A stretch of DNA of 64,000 nucleotides from Marinobacter subterrani (GCF_001045555.1 NZ_LFBU01000001.1:806001-870000), one strand, 5' to 3'; shown: positions 43,501 to 53,168, numbered from the stretch's first letter. The notes: generated by a model not told the origin, from the sequence alone. Translations and numbers: made by a program.

Positions 43501-44670
43501 ATGAATAAACCGTATGTCATCATTCTTGCCAACGGCCTTAACGGGCTTGGTGCCGTGCGCTCCGCCGCGCACGCAGGCCTGCGTACCTACACGCTTCTGA
43601 CAAGCCAGACCGATCTCAGCGCCTACAGCCGATACAGCCAGTACCGATTCCTGTTACCGGCAACCCCGGGGGTGGAGGACATTCGGCCCATCCTTGACCA
43701 TCTGTACCGTAATGAAGACGGGCCGGGTGTCCTGCTGGCCTGTTCAGACCTGGCGGCGGAACTGCTGGGCAAACTGAAGACCGAGGGTTATTCCCATCAC
43801 CACCTGATTGTTCCGACATCGGAAACGACGGAAATCCTCAATGACAAGAAACTGGAATGCCAGTCCATGGAGGAAGGCGGGATCACCCTACCCAAAACTT
43901 ACTACGAGTTGGCCACCGATGTTCCGGACGCTTTCCCGATTATTATCAAACCCCGAACCTTTCGGGAGTATGCGGTACTGGGGGCAAAGAATGTCATTGT
44001 TAACACCCGGGCCGAACTGGAGGAGTTCCGGGAGCGCTTCCGTGGCAAGCTTGATCGTTTTATTGCCCAGGAAGTGATAGAGGGTGACGACGATAATCTG
44101 TGGGTATGCAACGTTACCTTTGGCCTCAACAAAGAGCTGAGCGCGTGCTTCGTGTTCAACCGCCTGGGAACCATGCCTTCGCATTATGGCGTAACATCCC
44201 TGGCAATTAGCCGGGAGAATCAGGTACTGCGCGATGAATGCGCAAAGATTGGCAAGGCCCTCAATTACTCCGGGCCGGCGATGATCGAATTCAAGAAAGA
44301 CCAGAACTCGGGGGATTATTTCTATATTGAGACCAATCCGCGGCTGGGAATGTGCAACTGGTTTGATACGCGGTGTGGAATCAACAATATTCTTGCCTGC
44401 ACGCAAGTCGCCTACGGCAATAAGGTGGAGTTTGCACCGCAGAAAAATAACCGCCTTTACTGGAATTTCTTCGGAGATCTCGTTGCCCGGCTTGAAGACC
44501 GGGAGAACGTGTTTGCGGTATTGTTGCGCTACCTGATGTTGCTTCGTTACCGGCGGGTGGCAGCCCTGTTTTACTGGAAAGACCCGCACCCGGCGATCAG
44601 ATACTCCTGCATGTCTATCAGGGATATTGCTACCCGGGTTGGGCGCAAATTACGTGGTGACACCCATTAG
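43501..44670 (+). CDS. ATP-grasp ligase (second copy)
   Basis: A 389-aa ATP-grasp protein. The core segments are FPIIIKPRTFREYAVLG, FIAQEVIEGDDDNLWV and IETNPRLGMCNWFD with the metal-binding Glu and Asn. It starts 8 bp after the first ATP-grasp gene and is only distantly similar to it, so the two probably act on different steps. Its 3' end overlaps the convergent deacetylase gene by 4 bp. Confidence 0.85.
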   Translation: MNKPYVIILANGLNGLGAVRSAAHAGLRTYTLLTSQTDLSAYSRYSQYRFLLPATPGVEDIRPILDHLYRNEDGPGVLLACSDLAAELLGKLKTEGYSHHHLIVPTSETTEILNDKKLECQSMEEGGITLPKTYYELATDVPDAFPIIIKPRTFREYAVLGAKNVIVNTRAELEEFRERFRGKLDRFIAQEVIEGDDDNLWVCNVTFGLNKELSACFVFNRLGTMPSHYGVTSLAISRENQVLRDECAKIGKALNYSGPAMIEFKKDQNSGDYFYIETNPRLGMCNWFDTRCGINNILACTQVAYGNKVEFAPQKNNRLYWNFFGDLVARLEDRENVFAVLLRYLMLLRYRRVAALFYWKDPHPAIRYSCMSIRDIATRVGRKLRGDTH

Positions 44671-45671
44671 CCCCGGAGCTTCTCTTTCACTGCCTCGAAG
44701 CGGTTAACAATCTGGAGGAAATCCGCTGTATTCTCCGGCAAGGAAAAGCGTGGTAACTGATAAGGGTCCAGCCCCCGCCTTACGTAGGCTGGAACCGTAT
44801 TGAAGGCCATACTGAACCCGGCCTGCCTGAGTTCTTCCATGTCCTGATCATCGTAATCTGCAGGCCGGCCTGTCGGGTAGGCAAAAACTTGTGGCGCATA
44901 CCCCAGTTCCTCACCTGCCCGCTCAAGAGAGCCACGGATTTCCTCGCGTTTTTCTGTTGGGCTTAATGTCGAGAGAATCCTGTGGGACCGTGTGTGCGGA
45001 TAAACACCATGCCCCCTCTCACGCAGTGATCTCGCATCCGCCCAGGACATCGGGCGATAGTCCGGCGGAATCGAGGACGGAAACTCAACACCCAGTTTCC
45101 CGAAAAACTCGTCACGCAACCATTGGTAAAGCTCTCCCTGAGGCCCGGCTTTCAGGGCCTCACGCAGCTCCCTGGCAGTTTTCCCAAGCGATTGCGCTTC
45201 CAGGTTAACCGAAAAGATAGCCCCGGATGGCAAGTCAATGTCCGCACGCCGTACCTGGGAGTGTTTGAGGGCGAAAGCAACCTGGTCATCCCAGGGCCAT
45301 AGCTGCTGGTCAAGCAGGCCCGTGATGACAAAGAAGTTCAGCGGGAAACCGAATTCGTCAAACACCTTTGCCGCCACGTCATGATGATCATAAAAGCCGT
45401 CATCGATCGTGAATAGAACCGATCTGGATGGTATTTCCCTGCCCTCATCAAGAGATTGCCAAAGCTCATCCATTGAAAGAATCTTGTACCGTCTTTCTGA
45501 AAGGTAATGAAGGTAACTGCGTAATTGCTCCGCAGTAAGTCCTCCCGGAACCCCGTCATCCCCTTCTGTTACGCGATGAAGCATAAAGACAGGCACGCTG
45601 CCGGGGCACAAAAGCCGGTACAGACCGGTTTCGCCCAGTATATTTGCCCATTTCAGAACCTGTTCCTTCAA
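44667..45671 (-). CDS. Polysaccharide deacetylase
   Basis: A 334-aa NodB-type deacetylase. Motif 1 is LFTIDDGFYDHHDVA and motif 2 is PHTRSHRILS. An internal YAPQVFAYPTGRPADYDD segment is the usual motif 3 region. This is the second of three deacetylase genes in the window and lies downstream of the asparagine-synthase homologue, 4 bp after it. It probably acts on the glycan or its precursor. Confidence 0.87.
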   Translation of the reverse strand: MKEQVLKWANILGETGLYRLLCPGSVPVFMLHRVTEGDDGVPGGLTAEQLRSYLHYLSERRYKILSMDELWQSLDEGREIPSRSVLFTIDDGFYDHHDVAAKVFDEFGFPLNFFVITGLLDQQLWPWDDQVAFALKHSQVRRADIDLPSGAIFSVNLEAQSLGKTARELREALKAGPQGELYQWLRDEFFGKLGVEFPSSIPPDYRPMSWADARSLRERGHGVYPHTRSHRILSTLSPTEKREEIRGSLERAGEELGYAPQVFAYPTGRPADYDDQDMEELRQAGFSMAFNTVPAYVRRGLDPYQLPRFSLPENTADFLQIVNRFEAVKEKLRG

Positions 45672-45675
45672 TGGT

Positions 45676-47517
45676 TTACTCCCATGAGAGTCGGTCGCAA
45701 CTCAAAGTGGTGCACCTTGATTCACTTTTCCACCGGGAAAACTTCGCGTCCATCTCGAGCAAACCTGCATCCAGTGTCATCAACCACCACATCAGGCGAG
45801 CTGAGGACTGAACGATGGGAATGTCGGCAGGCTCCAGCGTCAAACCCAGTACTTTATTGATCCCGCCTGTGTTCGATAGCACCCTGTCCAGGCGGGGTTT
45901 CAACTGGCTTGTAAGCCAGCTTGTTTCCGGTGTCACGAAGCCGATTTTGGGCCACTCAACAGCGGATGAATCGACCAGCCGCCTGAAAATCTCTCTCAAA
46001 GCTGGCTTCGCATCGCCAGCTTCATCAAAACGAAGTTTGAACGGGAGTTTTCTCGCGATCTCAACCATACCCTGTGAAAGGAAAGGATAGTAAACAGGGA
46101 TATTTGAGTCACTGGCTAATTTACCGTTGCGCTCCAGCATACACCTCAGAAAAAGGGCGGTATTGGCTTCAAGGCTCATCCCAACGATATTTGCGGATTC
46201 ATAAGCACTCAACGGTATCCCGGAAAATGGTGATACCCCCAGCTTTCTGACGACAGAGACTTGCTGCTCTTCGTAGTCGATAGTGAACAGGCCACTCAGC
46301 AGCGATTCGAGATCGTTCGCCAGGATCCTTTTCAGGTGGTCACGTTTTCGAGGGCTGACTTTGCCCAGAATCATTGAGATAAGGGGTTTGAAAAGGCCTG
46401 GAACCCGGCTGGCCCAAACCAGTTTCTTGTGGATCTTTACAACCGATCTGTTGCTCTTGGTGCCAAATAAAGCGTCTGCACCGTCACCGGCTATGATGGC
46501 ATCGTAGCCTTTGATTTCCTGAAAAATCCTGCGGACGACGATATTGTTGATATGCCTTGAGGGCCCCTCGAGCATTGAAACGACATCCGCAAAAACAGCG
46601 CCCAGGTCCTCCAGCTTCAGTGTGACGATTTCGTGCCTCAAACCCAGCTTTTCCGCGACGTATACGGCCCGTTCCAACTCAGGATTATCGAAGCCTTCGA
46701 TTTCACAGGAAAACGCCACACAGTCAACAAAATGTTTCTTGGCGTAGGCGGCCATTATTGATGAATCAACGCCACCACTCAGTAACACGGCAGCGCTGCG
46801 CACGGTCTTGCCAAGACCGGCAAACTCGCGCTCAAGCGCATTCTCGATGCGGCTGACGACGCCGGCCAATTCAAGAGTTTCGTCAGGCTCAATCACGAGA
46901 GGGTAAGGCTTATTGATGTGTGCAGTGTTACCTCCCCTGTCGATTTCAACCACACCGTTATCGTGTACTTTTTCAATGCCTGAAATCATGCTTTCAGGCG
47001 CACGACAGAATCCGAGCCAGAAACTGTCCGTTAAGGCTGCTGGTGAAACCGAGAGCGACTTTATCCAGGGCAACAGGAGGTACGCTTCTGAAGAAACAGC
47101 CAGTTGTCGTTCGTCGGAGCTGTAATATACCGGCCTCATCCCGAATCTATCGGTCATCAACCGGACATTAGACCCGTTCAGTTGACATACAACGAGGGAA
47201 AAGCAGCCTTCAAAGTCTTCTTTCAACGGATCGCCAGGCTGAGCGAATAGCGTTCGAAAGTCCTTTGCGTCACCGGAATAGGCCGACAAAGCGCCCGCAC
47301 GGCGAAAATAACCGCACAAAATAAATAGCAGGCCCAGAGATTCATCCCGATGAACGCTTACCTTGCCTGAGTAGGCAACATGAATGTCACCATGGGAAAG
47401 CGTCTTTATATCTCCCACACGAGGCGTCGACTCTTGCAATACCGCTTGCACTGACGCCGATGCGACATCAGGGCCCGCTTCCTTGCCCTTACTGATATAT
47501 ACCAAGAACCTGGACAT
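45676..47517 (-). CDS. Asparagine-synthase-like amidotransferase without catalytic Cys
   Basis: A 613-aa protein. The C-terminal half has the PP-loop ATP-pyrophosphatase motif LLSGGVDSSIMAAYAKKHF, typical of asparagine synthetases. The N-terminal half resembles the class II glutaminase fold (LLFILCGYF, YYSSDERQLAVSSE) but begins MSRFLVYIS, so the nucleophilic Cys2 is absent. It therefore probably uses free ammonia or another amine, or makes an amide in a different way, as in beta-lactam synthetase-type enzymes. Next to FemAB-like and ATP-grasp genes it suggests amide decoration of the glycan. The reaction is not predictable. Confidence 0.85.
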   Translation of the reverse strand: MSRFLVYISKGKEAGPDVASASVQAVLQESTPRVGDIKTLSHGDIHVAYSGKVSVHRDESLGLLFILCGYFRRAGALSAYSGDAKDFRTLFAQPGDPLKEDFEGCFSLVVCQLNGSNVRLMTDRFGMRPVYYSSDERQLAVSSEAYLLLPWIKSLSVSPAALTDSFWLGFCRAPESMISGIEKVHDNGVVEIDRGGNTAHINKPYPLVIEPDETLELAGVVSRIENALEREFAGLGKTVRSAAVLLSGGVDSSIMAAYAKKHFVDCVAFSCEIEGFDNPELERAVYVAEKLGLRHEIVTLKLEDLGAVFADVVSMLEGPSRHINNIVVRRIFQEIKGYDAIIAGDGADALFGTKSNRSVVKIHKKLVWASRVPGLFKPLISMILGKVSPRKRDHLKRILANDLESLLSGLFTIDYEEQQVSVVRKLGVSPFSGIPLSAYESANIVGMSLEANTALFLRCMLERNGKLASDSNIPVYYPFLSQGMVEIARKLPFKLRFDEAGDAKPALREIFRRLVDSSAVEWPKIGFVTPETSWLTSQLKPRLDRVLSNTGGINKVLGLTLEPADIPIVQSSARLMWWLMTLDAGLLEMDAKFSRWKSESRCTTLSCDRLSWE

Positions 47518-47535
47518 CCTTTATCCATCCCTTTT

Positions 47536-48639
47536 CTATTTCACCAATTGGCGATAGATTTCCTTGTACCTCGTCAACATGGATTGCAAAGAGAAGCGCT
47601 CTATAGCACTTCGTCTCGCCTCACCTATCACACTTTTTCGCCTGGACTCATTCATCATGGTCTGAACGGCCACGACGATGGCCCCGGCATCTTTTACTGG
47701 CACCAAAATGCCCGATACGCCGTCAGTGATGATTTCTTCGGGCCCACCACTTCGGGTCGCAACTACCGGCACCCCGGCCATCATGGCCTCCACGGTGGAG
47801 ATAGAGAAGCCCTCAGATACGGAAGGCAAAAGGAAGATATCGGCCTGCCGGAGAATATCGGCGACATCGTCCCGGAATCCCAGCCAATGAATATTGGGTT
47901 TTCTGGGAGCCTTTGCGACCTGATCCATAAGTTTGTTGAAAAGCGCTTCTTTCTGGTGCCCCACTACCACAAAGTGAACCTTAGGGTCCCTCTCCGCCAT
48001 GATGATCGCGGCGTCAACCAGGTATTCATACCCTTTGGCCGGGCGGATGTTGCCGATGGAGACCACAAGGGTCACGTCCTGAGGCAGCCCGAGTTCTTCT
48101 TTGAGCCCCGACGCCGGGGCTCCTCTGAACGCCCTGGGGTCCACTCCGTTATAGATGAGTTTCAGCTTATGGGTGGATAAAGGGCTGCGATCCGCCAGTT
48201 CTTGCTGAAGCCGCTTTGACACACACACGATGGCGGAGGCTCCGCGGCCTATCAGGAAAAACTTCGCCCGTAAAAACCGTTCCCTGGAGGCGACATCGAC
48301 GGCGCCATGAAAAGTGGCAATCATTGGTTTTCGGCAGACCAGGGCCAAAAGCGCGCCATACACGTTGGAGCCCAGGAGGTGTGCGTGAATCAGCTCCACC
48401 CTCTCGCTTGCAATCAACTGGCGCAGGGCACTGACATAGGCAAGATTGAAACTTCCCTTGGAATCGATAATGTGTGGCGTGATGCCAAGGCCGCGCACCC
48501 TGTCGGCCACCCATCCCTCGCCACGCAGTACTACGATATTGCGGAAGTCCGTTTGCTCAAGCTCTTCCAATAGATTGGTGAATACGGTTTCCGCGCCACC
48601 GGGCCCCGTTGTATCTATGAGATGCAGAATGGTCGTCAT
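47536..48639 (-). CDS. Family 4 glycosyltransferase
   Basis: A 367-aa GT-B protein. HLIDTTGPGGAETVFTNLL opens the acceptor domain, VSIGNIRPAKGYEYLVDAA starts the donor domain, and LPSVSEGFSISTVEAMMAG is the E-x7-E region. Position between the GNAT/FemAB pair and the asparagine-synthase homologue fits the variable glycosyltransferase slot of exosortase-A loci. Confidence 0.92.
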   Translation of the reverse strand: MTTILHLIDTTGPGGAETVFTNLLEELEQTDFRNIVVLRGEGWVADRVRGLGITPHIIDSKGSFNLAYVSALRQLIASERVELIHAHLLGSNVYGALLALVCRKPMIATFHGAVDVASRERFLRAKFFLIGRGASAIVCVSKRLQQELADRSPLSTHKLKLIYNGVDPRAFRGAPASGLKEELGLPQDVTLVVSIGNIRPAKGYEYLVDAAIIMAERDPKVHFVVVGHQKEALFNKLMDQVAKAPRKPNIHWLGFRDDVADILRQADIFLLPSVSEGFSISTVEAMMAGVPVVATRSGGPEEIITDGVSGILVPVKDAGAIVVAVQTMMNESRRKSVIGEARRSAIERFSLQSMLTRYKEIYRQLVK

Positions 48640-48661
48640 CGCACTCCCTGCAACAGATGGT

Positions 48662-49639
48662 TCACCCTCTCATCCAGTATAGGGCACGGAACAGAACGCT
48701 TTTTACAAGCATGATGGAAATGAACTGGTACTGATCCGTCGCAAACCGGGACTTATAGTCTTCATGCTTGCCCTGGCCTGCCAGCAGATCCAGCCTGTGG
48801 GTGTCCTGGGCGTTGAACGCCTCCTCAATGGCATAACCCAGATGCAGAGAGCCAAGGGATAACTTCCTGTGGAAGTCTTCATCAAAGCCTGCCTGGATAT
48901 TGTAAACGACGCCTCGAAACCACACATTATAGAGTACTGAAACCACGTTGCCGTCACAATACAGGGCAGACAACAGAGGCTTGCCCCCCTCTGCCTCAAC
49001 CCGGGACAGAAACTTTTTATGGAACTCCAGACTGGTTGGCGTTACACAGTTCTTCTGCCACCTGGCCACATGAAACCGGTTAAGATGCTGGAAGAACTCA
49101 TCGCTATTGGATGGCCAGAGATTTTCCTGCCGAACGCCCCCAAGTGACTCCAGTATTTTCCTGCGATTGAAAAGGCGCAAGCGGCTGTTGGCACCCAGGG
49201 AGGCGATGTAGTTATCGAAGCTTCCCGATGTCGACACTGCGTAGCCATTATCTGACGCGGTAATCCGGAATGCCCAGTTATGGGTGGCGGCGATGGTCAC
49301 CAGGGCAGACAACTCTTCAGAGCCAGTACGCAGGTCATTGAAAACGGCTTCGGTCCAGGGGTCCGCCTGGAGCATCTCGTCCATGTCCCTCAACAAAGGC
49401 TGACCACTCAGGTTATCCGGGCAAAACTGGTTATATTCGGTTCTGGGCGTTCTCAACTCACGGTAACTGGTTCCTACGAATTGAAGTGAGCGCACCGGCA
49501 GCAATCCCTTAAACCGATATCTGGACTCGTACAGGCCGGATACCCGGCCATCCCACTCTCTGAGCAGCCTGAAGCCTTTCTGGTTGCCCCAGGTTTCCCA
49601 CCATGCGCTTTGCCAGGCCTTCGTCTGGAACAGGCTCAT
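48662..49639 (-). CDS. GNAT-fold acyltransferase (FemAB/BioF2-like)
   Basis: A 325-aa protein related to the Acetyltransf_6 (BioF2-like, CelD) group. Segments include FVGTSYRELRTPRTEYNQFC, ALYCDGNVVSVLYNVWFRGV and FDEDFHRKLSLGSLHLGYAI. ATG 49639 forms an ATGA overlap with the stop of the FemAB gene upstream, so the two are translationally coupled and probably work together. An earlier start at 49813 would run far into the FemAB gene and is rejected. Confidence 0.82.
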   Translation of the reverse strand: MSLFQTKAWQSAWWETWGNQKGFRLLREWDGRVSGLYESRYRFKGLLPVRSLQFVGTSYRELRTPRTEYNQFCPDNLSGQPLLRDMDEMLQADPWTEAVFNDLRTGSEELSALVTIAATHNWAFRITASDNGYAVSTSGSFDNYIASLGANSRLRLFNRRKILESLGGVRQENLWPSNSDEFFQHLNRFHVARWQKNCVTPTSLEFHKKFLSRVEAEGGKPLLSALYCDGNVVSVLYNVWFRGVVYNIQAGFDEDFHRKLSLGSLHLGYAIEEAFNAQDTHRLDLLAGQGKHEDYKSRFATDQYQFISIMLVKSVLFRALYWMRG

Positions 49640-50952
49640 CAAGGAAGCCCCTTTACGATATGAGGCCCTAGCAGATTCGTCAGTTTCACTGGCAATCGTC
49701 GCCATACCGCTATCATCAGTCTGAATTTCGGGTTGTGGGGATTCAGCGCCGGTAGTTCGGCACCGGCTGGAAGCAGGTAGTCCCAGTAAAGCTTGAGGGC
49801 CTGCGCGCCCCATTGCTGCTTGAAGCGGTAGGTACCGGCATCATGGCTGCAGCGGCCAAAATCAAACACTTCGAAACCCTGCTGGACGGCAAACTCCAGG
49901 ATTTTCCAGTACATGCTCATGTTGATACCGGTGTGGTTATACCGCCGCAGCGTCGATGCCCAGGGAATTTCCATTCTACCGCGGTAGCCGGTCAGAAAGG
50001 CGCAGCCGACTGCTCGCCCATCTATCTTCGCCACCACAAGCCAGGCCTGCCCGTGCAGGGCCCGTAACAGATTGGCGAAAAAGTCCTTGCCATAAACGGG
50101 GGTGCCAAGGTCACGCATGTTCACTGAGAAAACCCGGTAGAATTCGTCGAGTAATTCCAGCCCACCAATACGGAATTGGCTCATTTCCCGCTCGCCCCGG
50201 CGGATCTGGGCACGGACTTTGGGCTGGAAACTGTCCCAGAGCTCACCGGTGTTCTCCGGCAATGGCAACCAGAAGCTTACTTTGTCTGTCTTTTGGGGCA
50301 GGCCCAGATCATTATCCTGGCAGAAGCGGAGCTCCAGGTGCCTGGCGTTGGTTTCCTGCCGCCAATGATCGGCCTGTGCGATCAGGCTCCGTGCAATATC
50401 ACGGTTGTCTGCCAGCACACCGCCGTAGTTGAAATAGGGCATGGCGACAAGGAAGTTACCGAACAGGCGGCTGTTGAGCTGGACGACAGGGAGAACGCCA
50501 ACCACGTTGCCGGTTGCGTCCAGTGCGCAGAAATATCGGGTACTGTGACCGTAGGTAAACTCAATAAACGAGGTTACTGTCGGGCGGTGCCATATGGAGG
50601 CTGCCGGATGGCCTGCCAGGTAAGCCTCAACAGCGGGAAGAAGGCTTTCACTGCATTCTTCAACGCTTACTGCACCGCAGGTTGGCTTGCTGGCAATAGC
50701 CGGGGGAATTTCTATCGGCCCCGGCGCCCATTTTTTTTCTGCCGGGGTTTCATTGAGCTGCTTTTTAAGGCGTTTCTGAAGCTGCTTTATCTCATCGGAG
50801 ACCTGCTTCAGCTCACTGATAAGTTCGTCTTTACCCAGGCCTGAATTCCGGGCCTCGCCTACCTGACGGCTCAGGCGGCCTTTGACCGATTTAAGCTCAT
50901 CCAGCCGGTCTTTTGATGCACTCATCCGGGGCTCAGGCATCTCCATTCCCAT
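49639..50952 (-). CDS. FemAB-family protein of exosortase-A loci, with N-terminal coiled coil
   Basis: A 437-aa protein. Residues 14-67 form a helical hairpin rich in Lys, Glu and Leu (KGRLSRQVGEARNSGLG turn, then ELKQVSDEIKQLQKRLKKQ), resembling the tRNA-binding arm of seryl-tRNA synthetase. The rest is a FemAB/GNAT-like acyltransferase with MPYFNYGGVLADNRDI, KVRAQIRRGEREM and FDFGRCSHDAGTYRFKQQWG. Its relatives are associated with XrtA loci. True FemAB enzymes move an amino acid from tRNA to a lipid-linked sugar-peptide; here an amino-acid donor is suggestive only. Confidence 0.88.
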   Translation of the reverse strand: MGMEMPEPRMSASKDRLDELKSVKGRLSRQVGEARNSGLGKDELISELKQVSDEIKQLQKRLKKQLNETPAEKKWAPGPIEIPPAIASKPTCGAVSVEECSESLLPAVEAYLAGHPAASIWHRPTVTSFIEFTYGHSTRYFCALDATGNVVGVLPVVQLNSRLFGNFLVAMPYFNYGGVLADNRDIARSLIAQADHWRQETNARHLELRFCQDNDLGLPQKTDKVSFWLPLPENTGELWDSFQPKVRAQIRRGEREMSQFRIGGLELLDEFYRVFSVNMRDLGTPVYGKDFFANLLRALHGQAWLVVAKIDGRAVGCAFLTGYRGRMEIPWASTLRRYNHTGINMSMYWKILEFAVQQGFEVFDFGRCSHDAGTYRFKQQWGAQALKLYWDYLLPAGAELPALNPHNPKFRLMIAVWRRLPVKLTNLLGPHIVKGLP

Positions 50953-50973
50953 TGCGCTATCCTTAAAGGTCTC

Positions 50974-51840
50974 TTAGACGACAACAGCACCAGCGGGTAT
51001 GTTTGTCTCCGATAGTACATCTGAAACCGAACCGAAACGGAAGTCCCCGAGCAAGCGCTCCAGCCTGCCCATACACTTGTCCAGGTTGTTATAGTGCCGG
51101 AATCGCGACAGCGCCTTGACCTCTAGGCGGGGTTGCCCGGTATCGATTTCCCATGGATGGAGGTAAAAAATGAAGGGCTGCCCTGCCCTGTTAATCTTCC
51201 CCAGCCCCCAGCGGCTCAGCCAATAGGGATACAGGCGGAAGTACCCACCGCCGGCTATCGGTAACCGGTAGTTCCCCAAAGGGCAGGTGGACAGCGGGAA
51301 TTCGATCAACGTTCCGCCGCCGGGCGCTTCCAGGCGATAAGGCTGATGAGGTGTTCCCGGCATGCCGTAGCGGTCATGGTGTACGGGGAAGATGGAGGAG
51401 TCCCAGGTAAATCCTTCTTCGCAAAGGATATCCAGCGCCCAGCGCGACTGTGCCGTAATCGAGTAGCTGGCTGCCCGGTAGCCGGTAATCGGCTCACCGG
51501 TGATGTCTTCCAGTATCTGCTTCGACTTGCGTGTTTCATCCCGAAACACATCCGGCGTCTGATTATAGACGAGTTGATGGCTGTATCCGTGGCTCGCAAT
51601 CTCGTGCCCGGCTTTCTGGATACGCCGGATCAGTTCCGGGGATCGCTCAGCCACCCAGCCAAGGGTGAAGAAGGTTGCCTTCACATCCCGCTCAGAGAAG
51701 AGTTCAAGCAGCTTATCGGTGTTTGCCTCGACGCGGTATTCCATCGAAGGCCAGTCTTTGCGGTCTACCGCTTCAGCCAGTGCTGCCACCTGAAAGTAGT
51801 CTTCGACATCAATGGTCAGCGCGTTCTTTGTCACTTCCAT
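50974..51840 (-). CDS. XrtA-locus polysaccharide deacetylase (DUF3473 type)
   Basis: A 288-aa deacetylase. The metal motif is LTIDVEDYFQVAAL instead of the common TFDDG, and motif 2 is ASHGYSHQLVYNQTP. The C-terminal HPWEIDTGQPRLEVK region fits DUF3473. This variant is typical of exosortase-A loci. It follows the FemAB gene by 21 bp on the same strand and probably deacetylates the exopolysaccharide. Confidence 0.92.
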   Translation of the reverse strand: MEVTKNALTIDVEDYFQVAALAEAVDRKDWPSMEYRVEANTDKLLELFSERDVKATFFTLGWVAERSPELIRRIQKAGHEIASHGYSHQLVYNQTPDVFRDETRKSKQILEDITGEPITGYRAASYSITAQSRWALDILCEEGFTWDSSIFPVHHDRYGMPGTPHQPYRLEAPGGGTLIEFPLSTCPLGNYRLPIAGGGYFRLYPYWLSRWGLGKINRAGQPFIFYLHPWEIDTGQPRLEVKALSRFRHYNNLDKCMGRLERLLGDFRFGSVSDVLSETNIPAGAVVV

Positions 51841-51878
51841 GGTGCTCCGGATAATGAACGTCGTGTTGCGACTGCGAA

Positions 51879-53168
51879 TCAGAAGAACTGATAAGCAAGG
51901 CCCAGGGATATCCAGTTCTCCTGGTATTCGTTCGAACTCAAATCACTGGTTCTGGTGGTGTGACCAATCCGGCCGTTAAGGCCGAGATCCCGGGTAAGCT
52001 CATACAGCAGGCCAATGTCTGCTCTGTAGGTGCTGTCATTCAGACCGTCCGCATCAAATGTACGGTACTGATATCGAGCCCGGGTCTGAAGCGAGAGCAA
52101 GGCTGAGATGGTGCGGTTGTAGTTGACTGAAATACCCACCTTGTCCTCAACTTCATCCGTGCTTAGGTAATCGGAACGGTTGGCGAACACACCCACACTG
52201 ACCCGCGAAGCATCACTGAACTGCCTGGAAATACCCGCATCCAGTGCCGTAACCTCTACCGCAATGGTTTCACGGAGGTTGAAGACGAACTCTCCGAACC
52301 TGATATCAAAATCCGACGTCTGGTCCGTCAACTCCCGGCTGGCCCGGATAAAGGCCTGGGTCACGGCGTTTATATCCCGCTCAAGAGAGAAGTCCCATAC
52401 AACACCGTCACTCGACTGGCTGTTAGCTCCGACACGGCTCTCGAGCTGGCTGACACCCACACTTCCCGAAAACCTTGTCGCCCGCCAGGATTTGGAAAAA
52501 AGCACGCTGGCCACGTCGGTGTCTATTTCTGCGCCGGTATCCAGCTCGACCCGGTTGGTACTGAACTGAAGCCCGCCTGAGAGCGTCTGGCTGAAGATAT
52601 GGTTCCAACTGGCTGAGCCAATGTAACGTTCGCTATCCCTGTCCTCCGGTTCACTGAACTCGGTGTTGCCATATTTTGCAGAAAAGGTTAGCTGGTCAAG
52701 GTCGCCAAGCATCAACGAATAAACCGGCCCGGTACGGAAGATGTTCTTGCGGGTGCGGTTATCCGGTGTGTCGCTGGCCCTTGCGTTTTGGGCTACGTCT
52801 CGCAGATAGTCCGAGACCTCCCAGGAAAGGCCTCTTGCCAATGCGCAATCCCCGGAGAAATCCAGCGATGCATAATCCTGAGGGTCATAGGTCTCGTTGT
52901 ACCAGACACCATAACCAACGGATGCCGCGGTACTTGCCTCACATTCGCCGGGATCGGTCTGATGTGCCAGTGTCAGATTGACTCTGGTTTCAGCATCACT
53001 GGTTTCGTCAGAAGAGGTGAGTTCAGTATTGTCACTGAAACGATTTGTCAGCTCTCCTGACAAGGCCAATGGCTCTGCCTGCGCGACATTGATCGCCGAG
53101 AAAGCAGCACAGAGAACCGTAAAGCTGAAAAACTCTGGGCACTTCCGTAGACCGGATAATCTAGCCAT
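51879..53168 (-). CDS. XrtA-associated outer-membrane beta-barrel (TIGR03016-like)
   Basis: A 429-aa secreted protein. A signal peptide ends at AQA (about residue 31). The mature part has alternating beta-strands (for example DQLTFSAKYGNTEFSE, RATRFSGSVGVSQLES) and ends in Phe (YQFF), the usual outer-membrane barrel signature. Similar proteins are found in PEP-CTERM loci as TIGR03016. It overlaps the kinase-like gene by 8 bp. It probably forms part of the polysaccharide export channel; the canonical XrtA-associated ATPase usually found nearby is not present here. Confidence 0.87.
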   Translation of the reverse strand: MARLSGLRKCPEFFSFTVLCAAFSAINVAQAEPLALSGELTNRFSDNTELTSSDETSDAETRVNLTLAHQTDPGECEASTAASVGYGVWYNETYDPQDYASLDFSGDCALARGLSWEVSDYLRDVAQNARASDTPDNRTRKNIFRTGPVYSLMLGDLDQLTFSAKYGNTEFSEPEDRDSERYIGSASWNHIFSQTLSGGLQFSTNRVELDTGAEIDTDVASVLFSKSWRATRFSGSVGVSQLESRVGANSQSSDGVVWDFSLERDINAVTQAFIRASRELTDQTSDFDIRFGEFVFNLRETIAVEVTALDAGISRQFSDASRVSVGVFANRSDYLSTDEVEDKVGISVNYNRTISALLSLQTRARYQYRTFDADGLNDSTYRADIGLLYELTRDLGLNGRIGHTTRTSDLSSNEYQENWISLGLAYQFF

